7,104 nucleotides of DNA from CAZNRY01 sp964575675 (GCA_964575675.1 CAZNRY010000188.1:1-7104); one strand, 5' to 3'. Shown: positions 1-5,014, counted from the first letter of the stretch. A program made the numbers and translations. Notes: generated by a model not told the origin, from the sequence alone.

Positions 1-244
1 GGGATTCTTCGCGACGGTAGATTCCATCGGTGTTGGGAGGGTTCAGTGGTCCGAGGACGTTCGCCTAGAGCTCGCAGCGCGACAGGCGTTCGGCGTATCG
101 CGCGAAGCCGGGGGGAAGCGCCTTGATCGAGACGATCCGGTCGAGCCGGGTGTCGCGGGCGCGGTAGACCGCGCCCATCCCGCCCGAGCCGAGGGGACCG
201 ACGATCTCGTAGTTTCCGATGCGCATGCCGTTGGTCAGGGTCAT
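1..244 (-). pseudogene. Hanks-type Ser/Thr protein kinase, N-terminal lobe with in-frame stop (runs off left edge)
   Basis: The reading frame from the ATG at 242-244 gives the usual start of a bacterial PknB-like kinase. It has the YEIVGPLGSGGMGAVYRA glycine-rich loop, then RDTRLDR and a VSIKAL strand carrying the ATP-binding lysine (normally VAIK). The stretch that should read RFEREA-VL-LNHPNI-AIYGLEES instead reads RCEL, a TAG stop at 65-67, and then in the SAME frame ANVLGPLNPPNTDGIYRREES down to base 2. The family pattern therefore continues past the stop, so this is a nonsense-mutated kinase rather than a short protein. The C-lobe with the HRD and DFG motifs would lie to the left of the window. 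Several substitutions at normally conserved places (FERE to CEL, HPN to PPN) fit decay. An ATG seven codons upstream of the chosen start is possible, but MTLTNGMRIG resembles the family N-terminus better. The kinase identity is firm; pseudogene status is inferred from the stop and could be a sequencing error. Confidence 0.8.
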
Positions 245-346
245 AACCGGGGAACAATACACGAACCGGGTGCCGAAGGGGGACGGGTTGTGGGGGGCTT
301 GGCTGGGGGCGACCGGGTGTGAGGGGGTGGGTAGGCCGTCGACGAG

Positions 347-369
347 GGGCGGACCCGGGAGGACCGCCC
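347..369 (-). terminator. GC-rich hairpin just after the ATPase stop, possible terminator
   Basis: GGGCGG (347-352) and CCGCCC (364-369) form a perfect 6-bp stem with an 11-nt loop, starting 5 nt beyond the ATPase stop on the minus strand. There is no U-tract, so it is not a canonical intrinsic terminator. It may slow polymerase or protect the 3' end, or be chance in GC-rich DNA. Confidence 0.25.
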
Positions 370-374
370 GAGAG

Positions 375-1529
375 TCAAAGCCACTGATCGAGCGTCAGGA
401 GGAACTCCCGATACGGAATGACGCGGAAGTCTGCCTGCATGTGCGCATGCGGCGCGAGACAGACGACCACACACGGCACCTTGGGATGAGCTTCCGCAAA
501 TGAGCGCAGGCCGGTGAGATCGGCCCCCGAGATGGTCTTCTTGCTCTTGATCTCAACGGCCAGGCGGAGCTTTCCGTGCTTCTCCAGAAGCAGGTCCACT
601 TCGGCGCCGGAATTGGTTCGCCAGTAGAACAGGCGTGCCTCGTCATCTAAGTAGTCGATCTGCCGCAGGCATTCCAGAATCACCCACTGCTCGAATAGCC
701 GGCCCAATGCCGAGGGATCCAGTGATGCAGTGAGGCGCCTGTTCAGGGCATTGGTCACGCCGGGGTCAAAGAGATAGAAACGTGGGTGGGCCACCATCCT
801 GCCCCGGGGGCTCTTGCGCCATGCTTCCAGACGGAATCCGAGTAATGTGTCCTCGAGGATCTGGAAGTACTCCTGCACAGTCCGCGTGGCCAACATGGCG
901 TCGCGGCCAATCGCACTGAAGTTGAGGATTTCACCCGATTGCCCCGCGGCCACGTCGAGGAAGCGAGCAAATCCCCCCAGGTTCCGCACCACAGATTCGG
1001 CCTGGATCTCCTCCTTTAGGTAGATCTCGCTATACGCCCTGAGCAGTTCCCGAGCATCCTCGTCGGTCCCGGTAACGACCGCGGGGAGGGTACCGTAACG
1101 CAACGCGCGTTCCAGATCGAACCGATCGCCCATCTCCCGGAGCGTCAGCGGATGAAGCCGTCGCACCGCAGCCCGGCCGGCGAGGAGGTTGGCGCCACCC
1201 CGCCTGAGCTTGCGAGCGCTCGATCCGGTGAGGATGAAGCGAGTCTTGCGCCTCTCGATCAAACCGTGGACTTCATCAAGCAATGCGGGCACCTTCTGGA
1301 CCTCGTCCACGAAGATGGTCCCGGCCCCGGAATCGATTTTGTGTTCGGCCTCGCGTCGGAAGAGGCTCGGGTCCTTCGCGTATCGCATTGCCGTGTCGTG
1401 TTCGAGGAGGTCGACTGTCCAGGCGCCGGAGGGCAGGAGACCCTGGACCAGGGTACTCTTACCGGTCTGCCTTGGCCCGAGGAGCAGGCAGGATTGCCGT
1501 GCCGGCAGCTTGAGAATTCTTGGTATCAT
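375..1529 (-). CDS. AAA_14 / DUF4143 family P-loop ATPase
   Basis: A complete 384-residue protein of the common 'ATP-binding protein, AAA_14 plus DUF4143' family. The N-terminal ATPase has Walker A GPRQTGKST (residues 18-26), Walker B TIFVDEVQ (71-78) and a sensor strand ILTGSS (99-104), followed by RKLRRGGANLLAGRA, which is typical of the family. The C-terminal DUF4143 part (about 165-384) ends in a PD-(D/E)xK-like core: E280, then RTNSGAEVDLLLE (304-316) and AVEIKSK (324-330). The family resembles archaeal-type ATPases with a restriction-endonuclease-like fold. Its cellular role is not well established; such genes are scattered, often solitary and frequently transferred. Length and motifs are full, so it is probably functional. 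No good ribosome-binding site precedes the ATG. Instead a strong promoter lies so close that the transcript should be leaderless or nearly so (separate entry). The stop is followed by a GC-rich hairpin. Confidence 0.93.
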   Translation of the reverse strand: MIPRILKLPARQSCLLLGPRQTGKSTLVQGLLPSGAWTVDLLEHDTAMRYAKDPSLFRREAEHKIDSGAGTIFVDEVQKVPALLDEVHGLIERRKTRFILTGSSARKLRRGGANLLAGRAAVRRLHPLTLREMGDRFDLERALRYGTLPAVVTGTDEDARELLRAYSEIYLKEEIQAESVVRNLGGFARFLDVAAGQSGEILNFSAIGRDAMLATRTVQEYFQILEDTLLGFRLEAWRKSPRGRMVAHPRFYLFDPGVTNALNRRLTASLDPSALGRLFEQWVILECLRQIDYLDDEARLFYWRTNSGAEVDLLLEKHGKLRLAVEIKSKKTISGADLTGLRSFAEAHPKVPCVVVCLAPHAHMQADFRVIPYREFLLTLDQWL

Positions 1530-1530
1530 G

Positions 1531-1566
1531 ATGCCAAAATGTAAGGCATTCTTGCGACGTTGTCAA
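1531..1566 (-). promoter_or_regulatory. Near-leaderless sigma70-type promoter with overlapping dyad, for the AAA_14 ATPase
   Basis: Read on the minus strand there is a perfect -35 TTGACA (1561-1566), a 17-nt spacer and a -10 TACATT (1538-1543, four of six matches). The A of the ATG at 1529 lies 9 nt beyond the -10, about where transcription would begin, so the mRNA should have almost no leader. An inverted repeat, ATGCC (1531-1535) / GGCAT (1545-1549) with a 9-nt spacer, straddles the -10 and could be an operator; that role is inferred. Confidence 0.65.
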
Positions 1567-1603
1567 CAGGCTCAATCCCACCGCGCTCACCCAAAGCCTG
1601 CCG

Positions 1604-1849
1604 TCACGCGATCGCGCGCACGAGATCATGCAGGGTTTCGGGCGCGAGGTCGGCGCCATTCGGCCAGACCAGGGTTCGGGAGATCGGATCGACCCGGAAC
1701 TGTCTGAATAGATCGAGATCCTTGATGGGCTCGAAAACGGGCCCCCAGAGCCTCGATTCGAGATCGATCTCTCCCTCGGTCCCGTCCTGAAACCTGAGCC
1801 ACACTTTATAGCCGCCCAGGTGCTTGGCTTCAAGCACGTCGTAGTCCAT
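1604..1849 (-). CDS. DUF2442 domain protein (module A)
   Basis: An 81-residue protein with the full DUF2442 pattern: LGGYKVWLRFQDGTEGEIDL near the N-terminus, LWGPVFEPIKD in the middle, a DLFRQFRVDP strand, and the hallmark WPNGADLAPE near the C-terminus (about residues 62-71). The family is small and of unproven biochemical function; genes are usually paired with an upstream DUF4160 gene and have a toxin-antitoxin-like distribution. A good Shine-Dalgarno GGAG (1856-1859) sits 6 nt before the ATG. The expected DUF4160 partner ends 3 nt upstream but survives only as a C-terminal stub, so this protein has probably lost its partner. The stop lies about 75 nt before the ATPase start on the same strand, with the ATPase promoter between them. 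Confidence 0.88.
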   Translation of the reverse strand: MDYDVLEAKHLGGYKVWLRFQDGTEGEIDLESRLWGPVFEPIKDLDLFRQFRVDPISRTLVWPNGADLAPETLHDLVRAIA

Positions 1850-1852
1850 CGA

Positions 1853-1951
1853 TTACTCCAACGGCGCGGTTCGGGACAGCCGTCTGTGCCGCGGCGCCAT
1901 CTCCCAACCCGCAATCAGCTCGTTTCTCCGCCGACTTCGCCATTCTAGCAC
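1853..1951 (-). pseudogene. DUF4160 C-terminal remnant (module A)
   Basis: In the minus-strand frame ending at TAA 1853-1855, the last 32 codons read VLEWRSRRRNELIAGWEM...RTAPLE. This matches the usual DUF4160 C-terminus (ALVLEW-A-HRDELL-NWELAR---PL--I-PLE), and the position just before DUF2442 is the standard DUF4160-DUF2442 arrangement. Upstream of V (about 1951) the frame turns into the antisense of a second DUF4160 gene, and the N-terminal half, with the YYNDHxPPHFHA-type motif, is absent. The frame stays open to 2089, so a chimeric peptide could be made, but it would not be a functional DUF4160 protein. Confidence 0.7.
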
Positions 1952-1957
1952 CGGACA

Positions 1958-2101
1958 GACGCGAAGTTCTGGCTCGACCCGAGGCTCGAACTGGCCGAGA
2001 ACCACGGTGTGACGAAGTCTCTGCTCGCCCGAGCATTGAGGATCATCGAGGAGCGTGAGGATGAGATCCGATCGGCATGGAAAGCGCACCTCGGCCGTTG
2101 A
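1958..2101 (+). pseudogene. DUF4160 C-terminal remnant (module B)
   Basis: The plus-strand frame from about 1958 to TGA 2099-2101 reads D-AKFWLDPRLELAENHGVT, then SLLARALRIIEEREDEIRSAW and ending HLGR. This is the C-terminal half of the DUF4160 subtype with AKFWL-P--LA-S-GF and a helical RIVEE---E---AW--HFG tail. A TAG at 1946-1948 lies four codons upstream in the same frame, and no start or N-terminal PPHVHV motif is present, so the gene is truncated. Its 3' end overlaps the following DUF2442 gene, as in intact pairs. It runs opposite to remnant A, and the two abut within a few bases. Confidence 0.72.
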
Positions 2102-2474
2102 GGTGACGAACGTCGCGGCCAGCGGTTTCTGGCTCTTGGTCGCCGACCGCGAGCTGTTCGTCTCATTCAGACTCTTCCCCTGGTTCCGCGAAGCGACGAT
2201 CGGCCAACTGACCCGTGTCCAATTGACGACGGCCGGTCACCTCCGTTGGCCGGACCTAGACATCGATCTCGCCATCGAGTCGATCGAGCATCCGGACAGG
2301 TTCCCGCTGGTCAGTCGGATGGAGATCAATGTCAGCCCTCGAGGGAGGGGATCCGCCAAGAGCCTCGTGGTCCATGCCTGCAACGGAGCGTTCGATTCGG
2401 TGAATGCGCTCGAGGATGTCCTCGATGAGGAGACCTGCCGGTCTACGCGACATCGACAAGTTCCTCTTCGATGA
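2061..2474 (+). CDS. DUF2442 domain protein (module B) with aberrant C-terminal extension
   Basis: The core VEVTNV, GFWLLVADRELFVSFRLFPW, FREATIGQL, then HLRWPDLDIDLAIESIEHPDRFPLVSR is a full-length DUF2442 of the second subtype (LYWPDLDVDLAVESI-HPERFPLVSR). ATG 2061 is preferred because AGGAG (2049-2053) lies 7 nt upstream; a GTG at 2055 is the alternative. Both overlap the tail of the DUF4160 B remnant, implying translational coupling before the damage. Relatives normally end soon after the final SR (about 2318). Here the frame stays open for about 51 more codons to 2474, through sequence antisense to the HEPN stump. The tail is therefore probably an artefact of a deletion that removed the original stop or spacer. 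Function is unknown; it may be an orphan partner. Confidence 0.72.
   Translation: MRSDRHGKRTSAVEVTNVAASGFWLLVADRELFVSFRLFPWFREATIGQLTRVQLTTAGHLRWPDLDIDLAIESIEHPDRFPLVSRMEINVSPRGRGSAKSLVVHACNGAFDSVNALEDVLDEETCRSTRHRQVPLR
2256..2453 (-). pseudogene. HEPN (DUF86, HepT-like) toxin, truncated N-terminal stump
   Basis: The ATG at 2451-2453 opens a frame reading MSRRPAGLLIEDILERIHRI, then ERSVAGMDHEAL. This matches the first helix pair of DUF86/HepT proteins (M--R---LLLEDILEAIE-I--YTAGMDFEAF). After about residue 32 (near 2358) the similarity stops, and the frame runs another ~33 codons antisense to the DUF2442 gene before stopping at 2256. The C-terminal half, which in HepT holds the catalytic R-x(4-6)-H motif, is absent, so the toxin should be inactive. 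The start overlaps the stop of the upstream nucleotidyltransferase gene by 11 nt (ATGTCGCGTAG), the classic coupled MNT-HEPN arrangement. Confidence 0.72.
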
Positions 2475-2736
2475 CCGCCCAATGCCGTGGGGAGATGGCC
2501 CGGCGCGAGACGACGTCGACATGAACCCCGAGCAACGACTCGATACGCTCCGCAAGATCCACGAACTGGAGACCGATCGAAGGGTCGACCTCCACGAGGA
2601 TATCCACGTCACTGGCCTCGGTCTGCTGGCCCCTGGCGTAGGAACCGAACAGTGCGAGCCGAGACACATGGAAGTCCCGTTCGAGCTCCGGCATGGCTCG
2701 CCGTAGGATCGCCAGTATTTCCTGTGCGCTCCGCAT
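2443..2736 (-). CDS. mntA: MntA-like minimal nucleotidyltransferase, antitoxin of a MNT-HEPN module
   Basis: A protein of about 97 residues of the minimal nucleotidyltransferase (MNT) family. It carries LALFGSYARGQQTEASDVDILVE, i.e. GS-x10-DxD with both metal-binding aspartates, and a third acidic position in HVDVVSRR. MntA enzymes neutralise HEPN ribonuclease toxins by adding AMP to them (established for MntA-HepT); here that role is inferred. Three ATGs stand in tandem (2734-2742). The third is chosen because GGAGG (2743-2747) is then 6 nt away, while it would touch the first. The protein looks complete and is followed, with overlap, by the truncated HEPN gene. It is therefore an antitoxin that has outlived its toxin. 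Whether it is still expressed cannot be seen; no convincing promoter was found upstream. Confidence 0.85.
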   Translation of the reverse strand: MRSAQEILAILRRAMPELERDFHVSRLALFGSYARGQQTEASDVDILVEVDPSIGLQFVDLAERIESLLGVHVDVVSRRAISPRHWAVIEEELVDVA

Positions 2737-2742
2737 CATCAT

Positions 2743-2747
2743 CCTCC
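2743..2747 (-). promoter_or_regulatory. Shine-Dalgarno GGAGG deciding the mntA start
   Basis: GGAGG directly abuts the first of three tandem ATG codons. Spacing is 0, 3 and 6 nt to the first, second and third ATG, so the third (2734-2736) is the best supported start. The rest of the intergenic stretch to 3016 holds only a weak CCGGAC/GTCCGG dyad (2765-2797) and no gene I can support. Confidence 0.5.
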
Positions 2748-3016
2748 GGAAAAGTCCATCTAATCCGGACCGATCGACCAGCTACTTCGGTGTCCGGGAG
2801 ACGGCTGTTATCGCATCTCGGACGGTAGTTTCCTATGGATCGAGTCCTCAGGCAAGACGGTTAGACCACGCGTATGGGACTCCGATGCCGCATCCCCCCA
2901 AAACTCCCTGTCACAAACCGCCCTCCCCGCGCGTTTCCCAGGTAGAGATCGGTTGGCCGGGGACGTATTCCTTGCGGGACGAGTAACCCGACCCGGGGCC
3001 GATCCGGGAGGAACCC

Positions 3017-3540
3017 ATGCAGAGCAGTGAGCTGAAACTGGAGAAGCCCCAGACCGGACTGGTCGCGGTCGACGGGAGGAGCTTCCCGCTGACGGCGCGG
3101 TCATCGGATTCGACATCCGGGTGGGGGCGAAGCGGATCGTGGGTGAGGTCGAGTCGCACGACAAGGCGCTCCGGAAGTACCGCCAGGCCCTCGAGGACGG
3201 CCGTGTGGCCGGGATCCTCGAGCAGGATCGCGCCGACGCCTTCACCCAGAACCTGGGAAACGTGCCCCCAAAGACCGCGGTCGAGGTCGAGATCCGCGTC
3301 CTTCATCCCGTGGCCTTCCGGGCAGTCTCCGACGCCAAGGCGGCCGCCGAGTGGGAGTACCGCTTCCCGACCGTCGTCGGAGCGCGCTACGACGGCAAGC
3401 CGGGACGCGTGACCGACCGCGACCGGTTGGACGTCGATCGCGCGGCCGGCGGGACGCCGGTCCGCCTGACCCTGGAGCTCGCGAGCGGATCGATCGCGGA
3501 GGCGTCGAACCCGACCGCGACCTGGCGGCGAGAGCAAACA
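3017..3540 (+). pseudogene. VIT (vault/inter-alpha-trypsin) domain protein, internally deleted, frameshifted and truncated
   Basis: ATG 3017 has a good GGAGG ribosome-binding site 5 nt upstream. It encodes 25 residues ending GLVAVDGRSFPL, the normal beginning of a VIT domain (GLYARDGRPVPL). The rest of the domain continues in a different frame from 3091: DGAVIGFDIRVGAKRIVGEV, then KALRKYRQALEDGRVAGILEQ, DAFTQNLGNVPP and WEYRFPTVVGARY. These are the VIT motifs (IGxRxIxGxI-E, YExAxxxGRxAxLLE, NxFTxxVxNIPP, FPxVVGPRY). About 30 residues expected between FPL and DGAV, including the EAVYVFPLP strand, are missing and the frame shifts there. After about 3538 (TWRREQ) the similarity ends. The long remainder of VIT proteins, usually with a von Willebrand A domain, is absent. 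The family includes exported or surface proteins. Domain identity is firm, and the gene is clearly non-functional unless the break is an assembly error. Confidence 0.82.
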
Positions 3541-3641
3541 TGCAGCTCAACACGTTTCTGCAAAACATCGTCCGGGCCCGCAAGTTCGTTGCCGCATGCC
3601 TCGAGAAGGCCGGCGTGCCCTTGAAGGAGTTCATGTCATGA
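3540..3641 (+). CDS. Small hypothetical protein (33 aa), possibly the tail of a truncated gene
   Basis: An ATG at 3540 opens MQLNTFLQNIVRARKFVAAC, then LEKAGVPLKEFMS, ending in TGA 3639-3641 that overlaps the next ATG (ATGA). The peptide looks like one or two helices and is lysine/arginine-rich. The ribosome-binding site is weak. The frame is open upstream to about 3351, but that part is the shadow of the VIT remnant, so this may be the C-terminus of a gene joined to the VIT stump by the same deletion. The overlap and the good Shine-Dalgarno for the next gene inside its end are the only signs of a genuine gene. Family not recognised. Confidence 0.4.
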   Translation: MQLNTFLQNIVRARKFVAACLEKAGVPLKEFMS

Positions 3642-3895
3642 CCGACGAGCGCGGGGGAGCGATCGAGTCGTTGCTCGAGATGGCCGCAAGCCCGTTTCGT
3701 GAGAGCGACGCGACGGGACGGGTATTGCCTGCCGCCGCGTGGTTCGACCTCTCGCCCGCGGAACGCGAATGGTTCTTCGATCTTCAGGCCGAGAGCCGGC
3801 TCTTGGAGCGGGCTCTCGATCCGCAGGGACTGAGCGGGACGGGAAGAGCGGTCGTCGCGAGGATTCGAGAGCTCGGGCAGCTTGGGTGGGAGTGA
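3638..3895 (+). CDS. Hypothetical protein (85 aa)
   Basis: MTDERGG... is preceded by AAGGAG (3624-3629) with 8-nt spacing and overlaps the previous stop by ATGA. The protein is acidic and predicted mostly helical: IESLLEMAASPFRESD, then WFDLSPAEREWFFDLQAESR and LLERALDPQGLSGTGRAVVA, RIREL. The LERALDP-GLS-T-RAV-ARI pattern looks like a compact helical domain that I have a sense of in small hypothetical proteins of deltaproteobacterial-type genomes, but I cannot name a family. No signal peptide or membrane segment is seen. Codon-coupled to the preceding 33-codon ORF, it could be the second member of a small two-gene unit. The next 150 bp are intergenic and lead to the higBA promoter. Confidence 0.6.
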   Translation: MTDERGGAIESLLEMAASPFRESDATGRVLPAAAWFDLSPAEREWFFDLQAESRLLERALDPQGLSGTGRAVVARIRELGQLGWE

Positions 3896-4006
3896 CGGCC
3901 GCTTCTCGTGGGGGAGCATGCTGGCTGGCTCCGTCGAATCCGCGACAGAGGCCATGTCGTAATCCGGACGGTGTGATCTGAGTCTTGGCTGCCAGAGAGG
4001 GAGGAG

Positions 4007-4042
4007 ATAACGCTTGACGTTATTATCGCGTCGCGTTATGGT
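4007..4042 (+). promoter_or_regulatory. higBA promoter with ATAACG/CGTTAT operator
   Basis: -35 TTGACG (4014-4019), 17-nt spacer and -10 TATGGT (4037-4042). The start codon GTG at 4049 is only 6 nt past the -10, so the transcript should be leaderless or nearly so. ATAACG (4007-4012) and CGTTAT (4018-4023) form a perfect dyad with a 5-nt spacer over the -35. A second CGTTAT (4034-4039) overlaps the -10 and, with ATAACGC (4007-4013), also gives a 7-bp dyad spaced by 19 nt. This is the expected layout for HigA or HigB-HigA autorepression; binding itself is inferred. Confidence 0.65.
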
Positions 4043-4048
4043 TGATTT

Positions 4049-4330
4049 GTGATTTGGAAGTTCCGAGACCGGGATGCGGAACGGATATTTCTTGGGCAAC
4101 CGTCCCTCAGGGTTCCTCCGTTGGTCCACCGCGTCGCCCTTCGGAAGCTTCTGATCCTCGACGCCGCCGAGTCTCTCCAGGACCTGAGAATCCCTCCGGG
4201 GAACCACCTGGAAAAGCTCTCCGGCGATCGCGAGGGGCAATACAGTATCCGGATCAACGATCAATGGCGCATCTGCTTCATCTGGGATCGGAGCGGCGCC
4301 TCCGACGTCGAGATCACGGACTATCACTAG
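4049..4330 (+). CDS. higB: HigB-type mRNA interferase toxin (RelE/ParE superfamily)
   Basis: A complete 93-residue toxin. It has the HigB pattern VPPLVHRVALRKL (about 22-34), the segment LQDLRIPPGNHLEKLSGDRE (43-62), and the hallmark GQYSIRINDQWRICFIW (63-79) followed by DVEITDYH at the very C-terminus. HigB toxins are ribosome-dependent ribonucleases that cut mRNA and arrest growth. The basic and polar residues of the family (K56, R61, R68, N70, R74, H93) are all present, so it is probably active. The start is GTG 4049 and fits a near-leaderless transcript; a nearby TTG at 4042 is out of frame. The toxin precedes the antitoxin, as is typical for higBA and unlike most other type II modules. 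Confidence 0.95.
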   Translation: MIWKFRDRDAERIFLGQPSLRVPPLVHRVALRKLLILDAAESLQDLRIPPGNHLEKLSGDREGQYSIRINDQWRICFIWDRSGASDVEITDYH

Positions 4331-4339
4331 GGGGTACCT

Positions 4340-4645
4340 GTGGCGGCCAAGCGTGTCCATCTCATCCACCCGGGCGAGATCCTCATGGAGGAGTTCTTGC
4401 AGCCGCTGGGCATCAGTCAGTATCGACTCGCCAAGGACATCAGCGTTCCGCCCCGGCGGATCAATGAGATCGTCCATGGCCTGCGATCGATCACCGCAGA
4501 TACCGCCCTTCGGCTGTCGCGGTACTTTGGCATGTCCGACCGCTTCTGGCTGAATCTCCAGACCCGATACGACCTCGAGGTCCAACGGGCGGCCCTGAAG
4601 GGGCGGCTGGAGCGCGAGGTGGTCGTGTTGAAGAGGGCCGGGTGA
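4340..4645 (+). CDS. higA: HigA-type antitoxin, Xre-family helix-turn-helix
   Basis: A 101-residue protein starting at GTG 4340, 9 nt after the higB stop, with GGGGG (4330-4334) as ribosome-binding site. HIHPGEIL-like LIHPGEILMEEFLQPLGISQ (8-27), then the helix-turn-helix YRLAKDISVPPRRINEIVHG (28-47) and LRSITADTALRLSRYFGMSD (48-67), RFWLNLQTRYDLE (68-80) is the classic HigA/VapI pattern. It binds and neutralises HigB and represses the operon through operator dyads such as those at 4007-4039. The C-terminal tail LEREVVVLKRAG looks normal. The module is intact. Its stop overlaps the cupin gene start (GTGA), suggesting co-transcription. Confidence 0.95.
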   Translation: MAAKRVHLIHPGEILMEEFLQPLGISQYRLAKDISVPPRRINEIVHGLRSITADTALRLSRYFGMSDRFWLNLQTRYDLEVQRAALKGRLEREVVVLKRAG

Positions 4646-5013
4646 AACACATGAGCCCAATCAACGATCCCGCCCAATGGCCGGAATCCCTCGACGCCCT
4701 GACTGCCGCCCCTGACAACCATGAGATCCTGATCGAGAACGATCAGGTCAGGGTGCTCGACACGCAGATCGGCCCGGGCGAGCAGACGCCCGTGCACACG
4801 CATCGCTGGCCGGGTGTGCTGTACGTCTTGTCCTGGAGCGACTTCGTTCGGTACGACGCCGGAGGGAACGTGCTCCTCGATTCGCGGACGTTCAGCGAGA
4901 AGCCGGAAGCGGGAACGACCCTGTGGTCTGCTCCTCTGGGACCGCACTCTGCGAAGAATGTCGGCAATGGCGTGCTTCGGGTTATCGCGGTCGAGCTGAA
5001 GAACCCGCTCTGA
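4642..5013 (+). CDS. Cupin-domain protein
   Basis: 123 residues from GTG 4642, which overlaps the higA stop (GTGA); ATG 4651 (three codons in) is an alternative. The beta-barrel pattern NDQVRVLDTQIGPGEQTPVH, then HRWPGVLYVLS gives cupin motif 1 with HxH (H52, H54). Motif 2 is APLGPHSAKNVGN (H102), followed by LRVIAVELK. The usual metal-binding glutamate of motif 1 is not obvious. The protein belongs to a group of small single-domain cupins annotated only as 'cupin' or 'cytoplasmic protein', with the shared line VLYVLS-SDFVR-DA-GNVLLDSR. Substrate unknown. Direct overlap with higA suggests it is the third gene of the operon, though it may merely have been captured downstream. Confidence 0.87.
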   Translation: MKHMSPINDPAQWPESLDALTAAPDNHEILIENDQVRVLDTQIGPGEQTPVHTHRWPGVLYVLSWSDFVRYDAGGNVLLDSRTFSEKPEAGTTLWSAPLGPHSAKNVGNGVLRVIAVELKNPL

Positions 5014-5014
5014 G

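Noticed and set aside
254..259. TATTGT as a -10 box for the kinase
   Set aside because: It is well placed before the ATG, but no acceptable -35 is found at 16-18 nt spacing.
1152..1707. Plus-strand frames of 130 and 172 codons
   Set aside because: They are antisense to the N-terminal half of the AAA_14 ATPase and its promoter; composition is that of shadows.
2764..2797. TCCGGAC ... GTCCGG dyad upstream of mntA
   Set aside because: Only 6 bp with a 21-nt loop in GC-rich DNA; too weak to call an operator or terminator.
2693..2986. Plus-strand 97-codon frame in the gap before the VIT gene
   Set aside because: It begins antisense to mntA, has no ribosome-binding site and no family pattern; the interval is treated as intergenic.
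2911..3537. Minus-strand 208-codon frame
   Set aside because: It is the antisense shadow of the clearly recognisable VIT domain on the plus strand.
3242..4660. Long minus-strand open frame of 472 codons
   Set aside because: It lies antisense to the VIT remnant, the 85-residue ORF and the complete higBA operon, has low-complexity Arg/Pro/Ser-rich stretches and matches no family; it is a GC-rich shadow.
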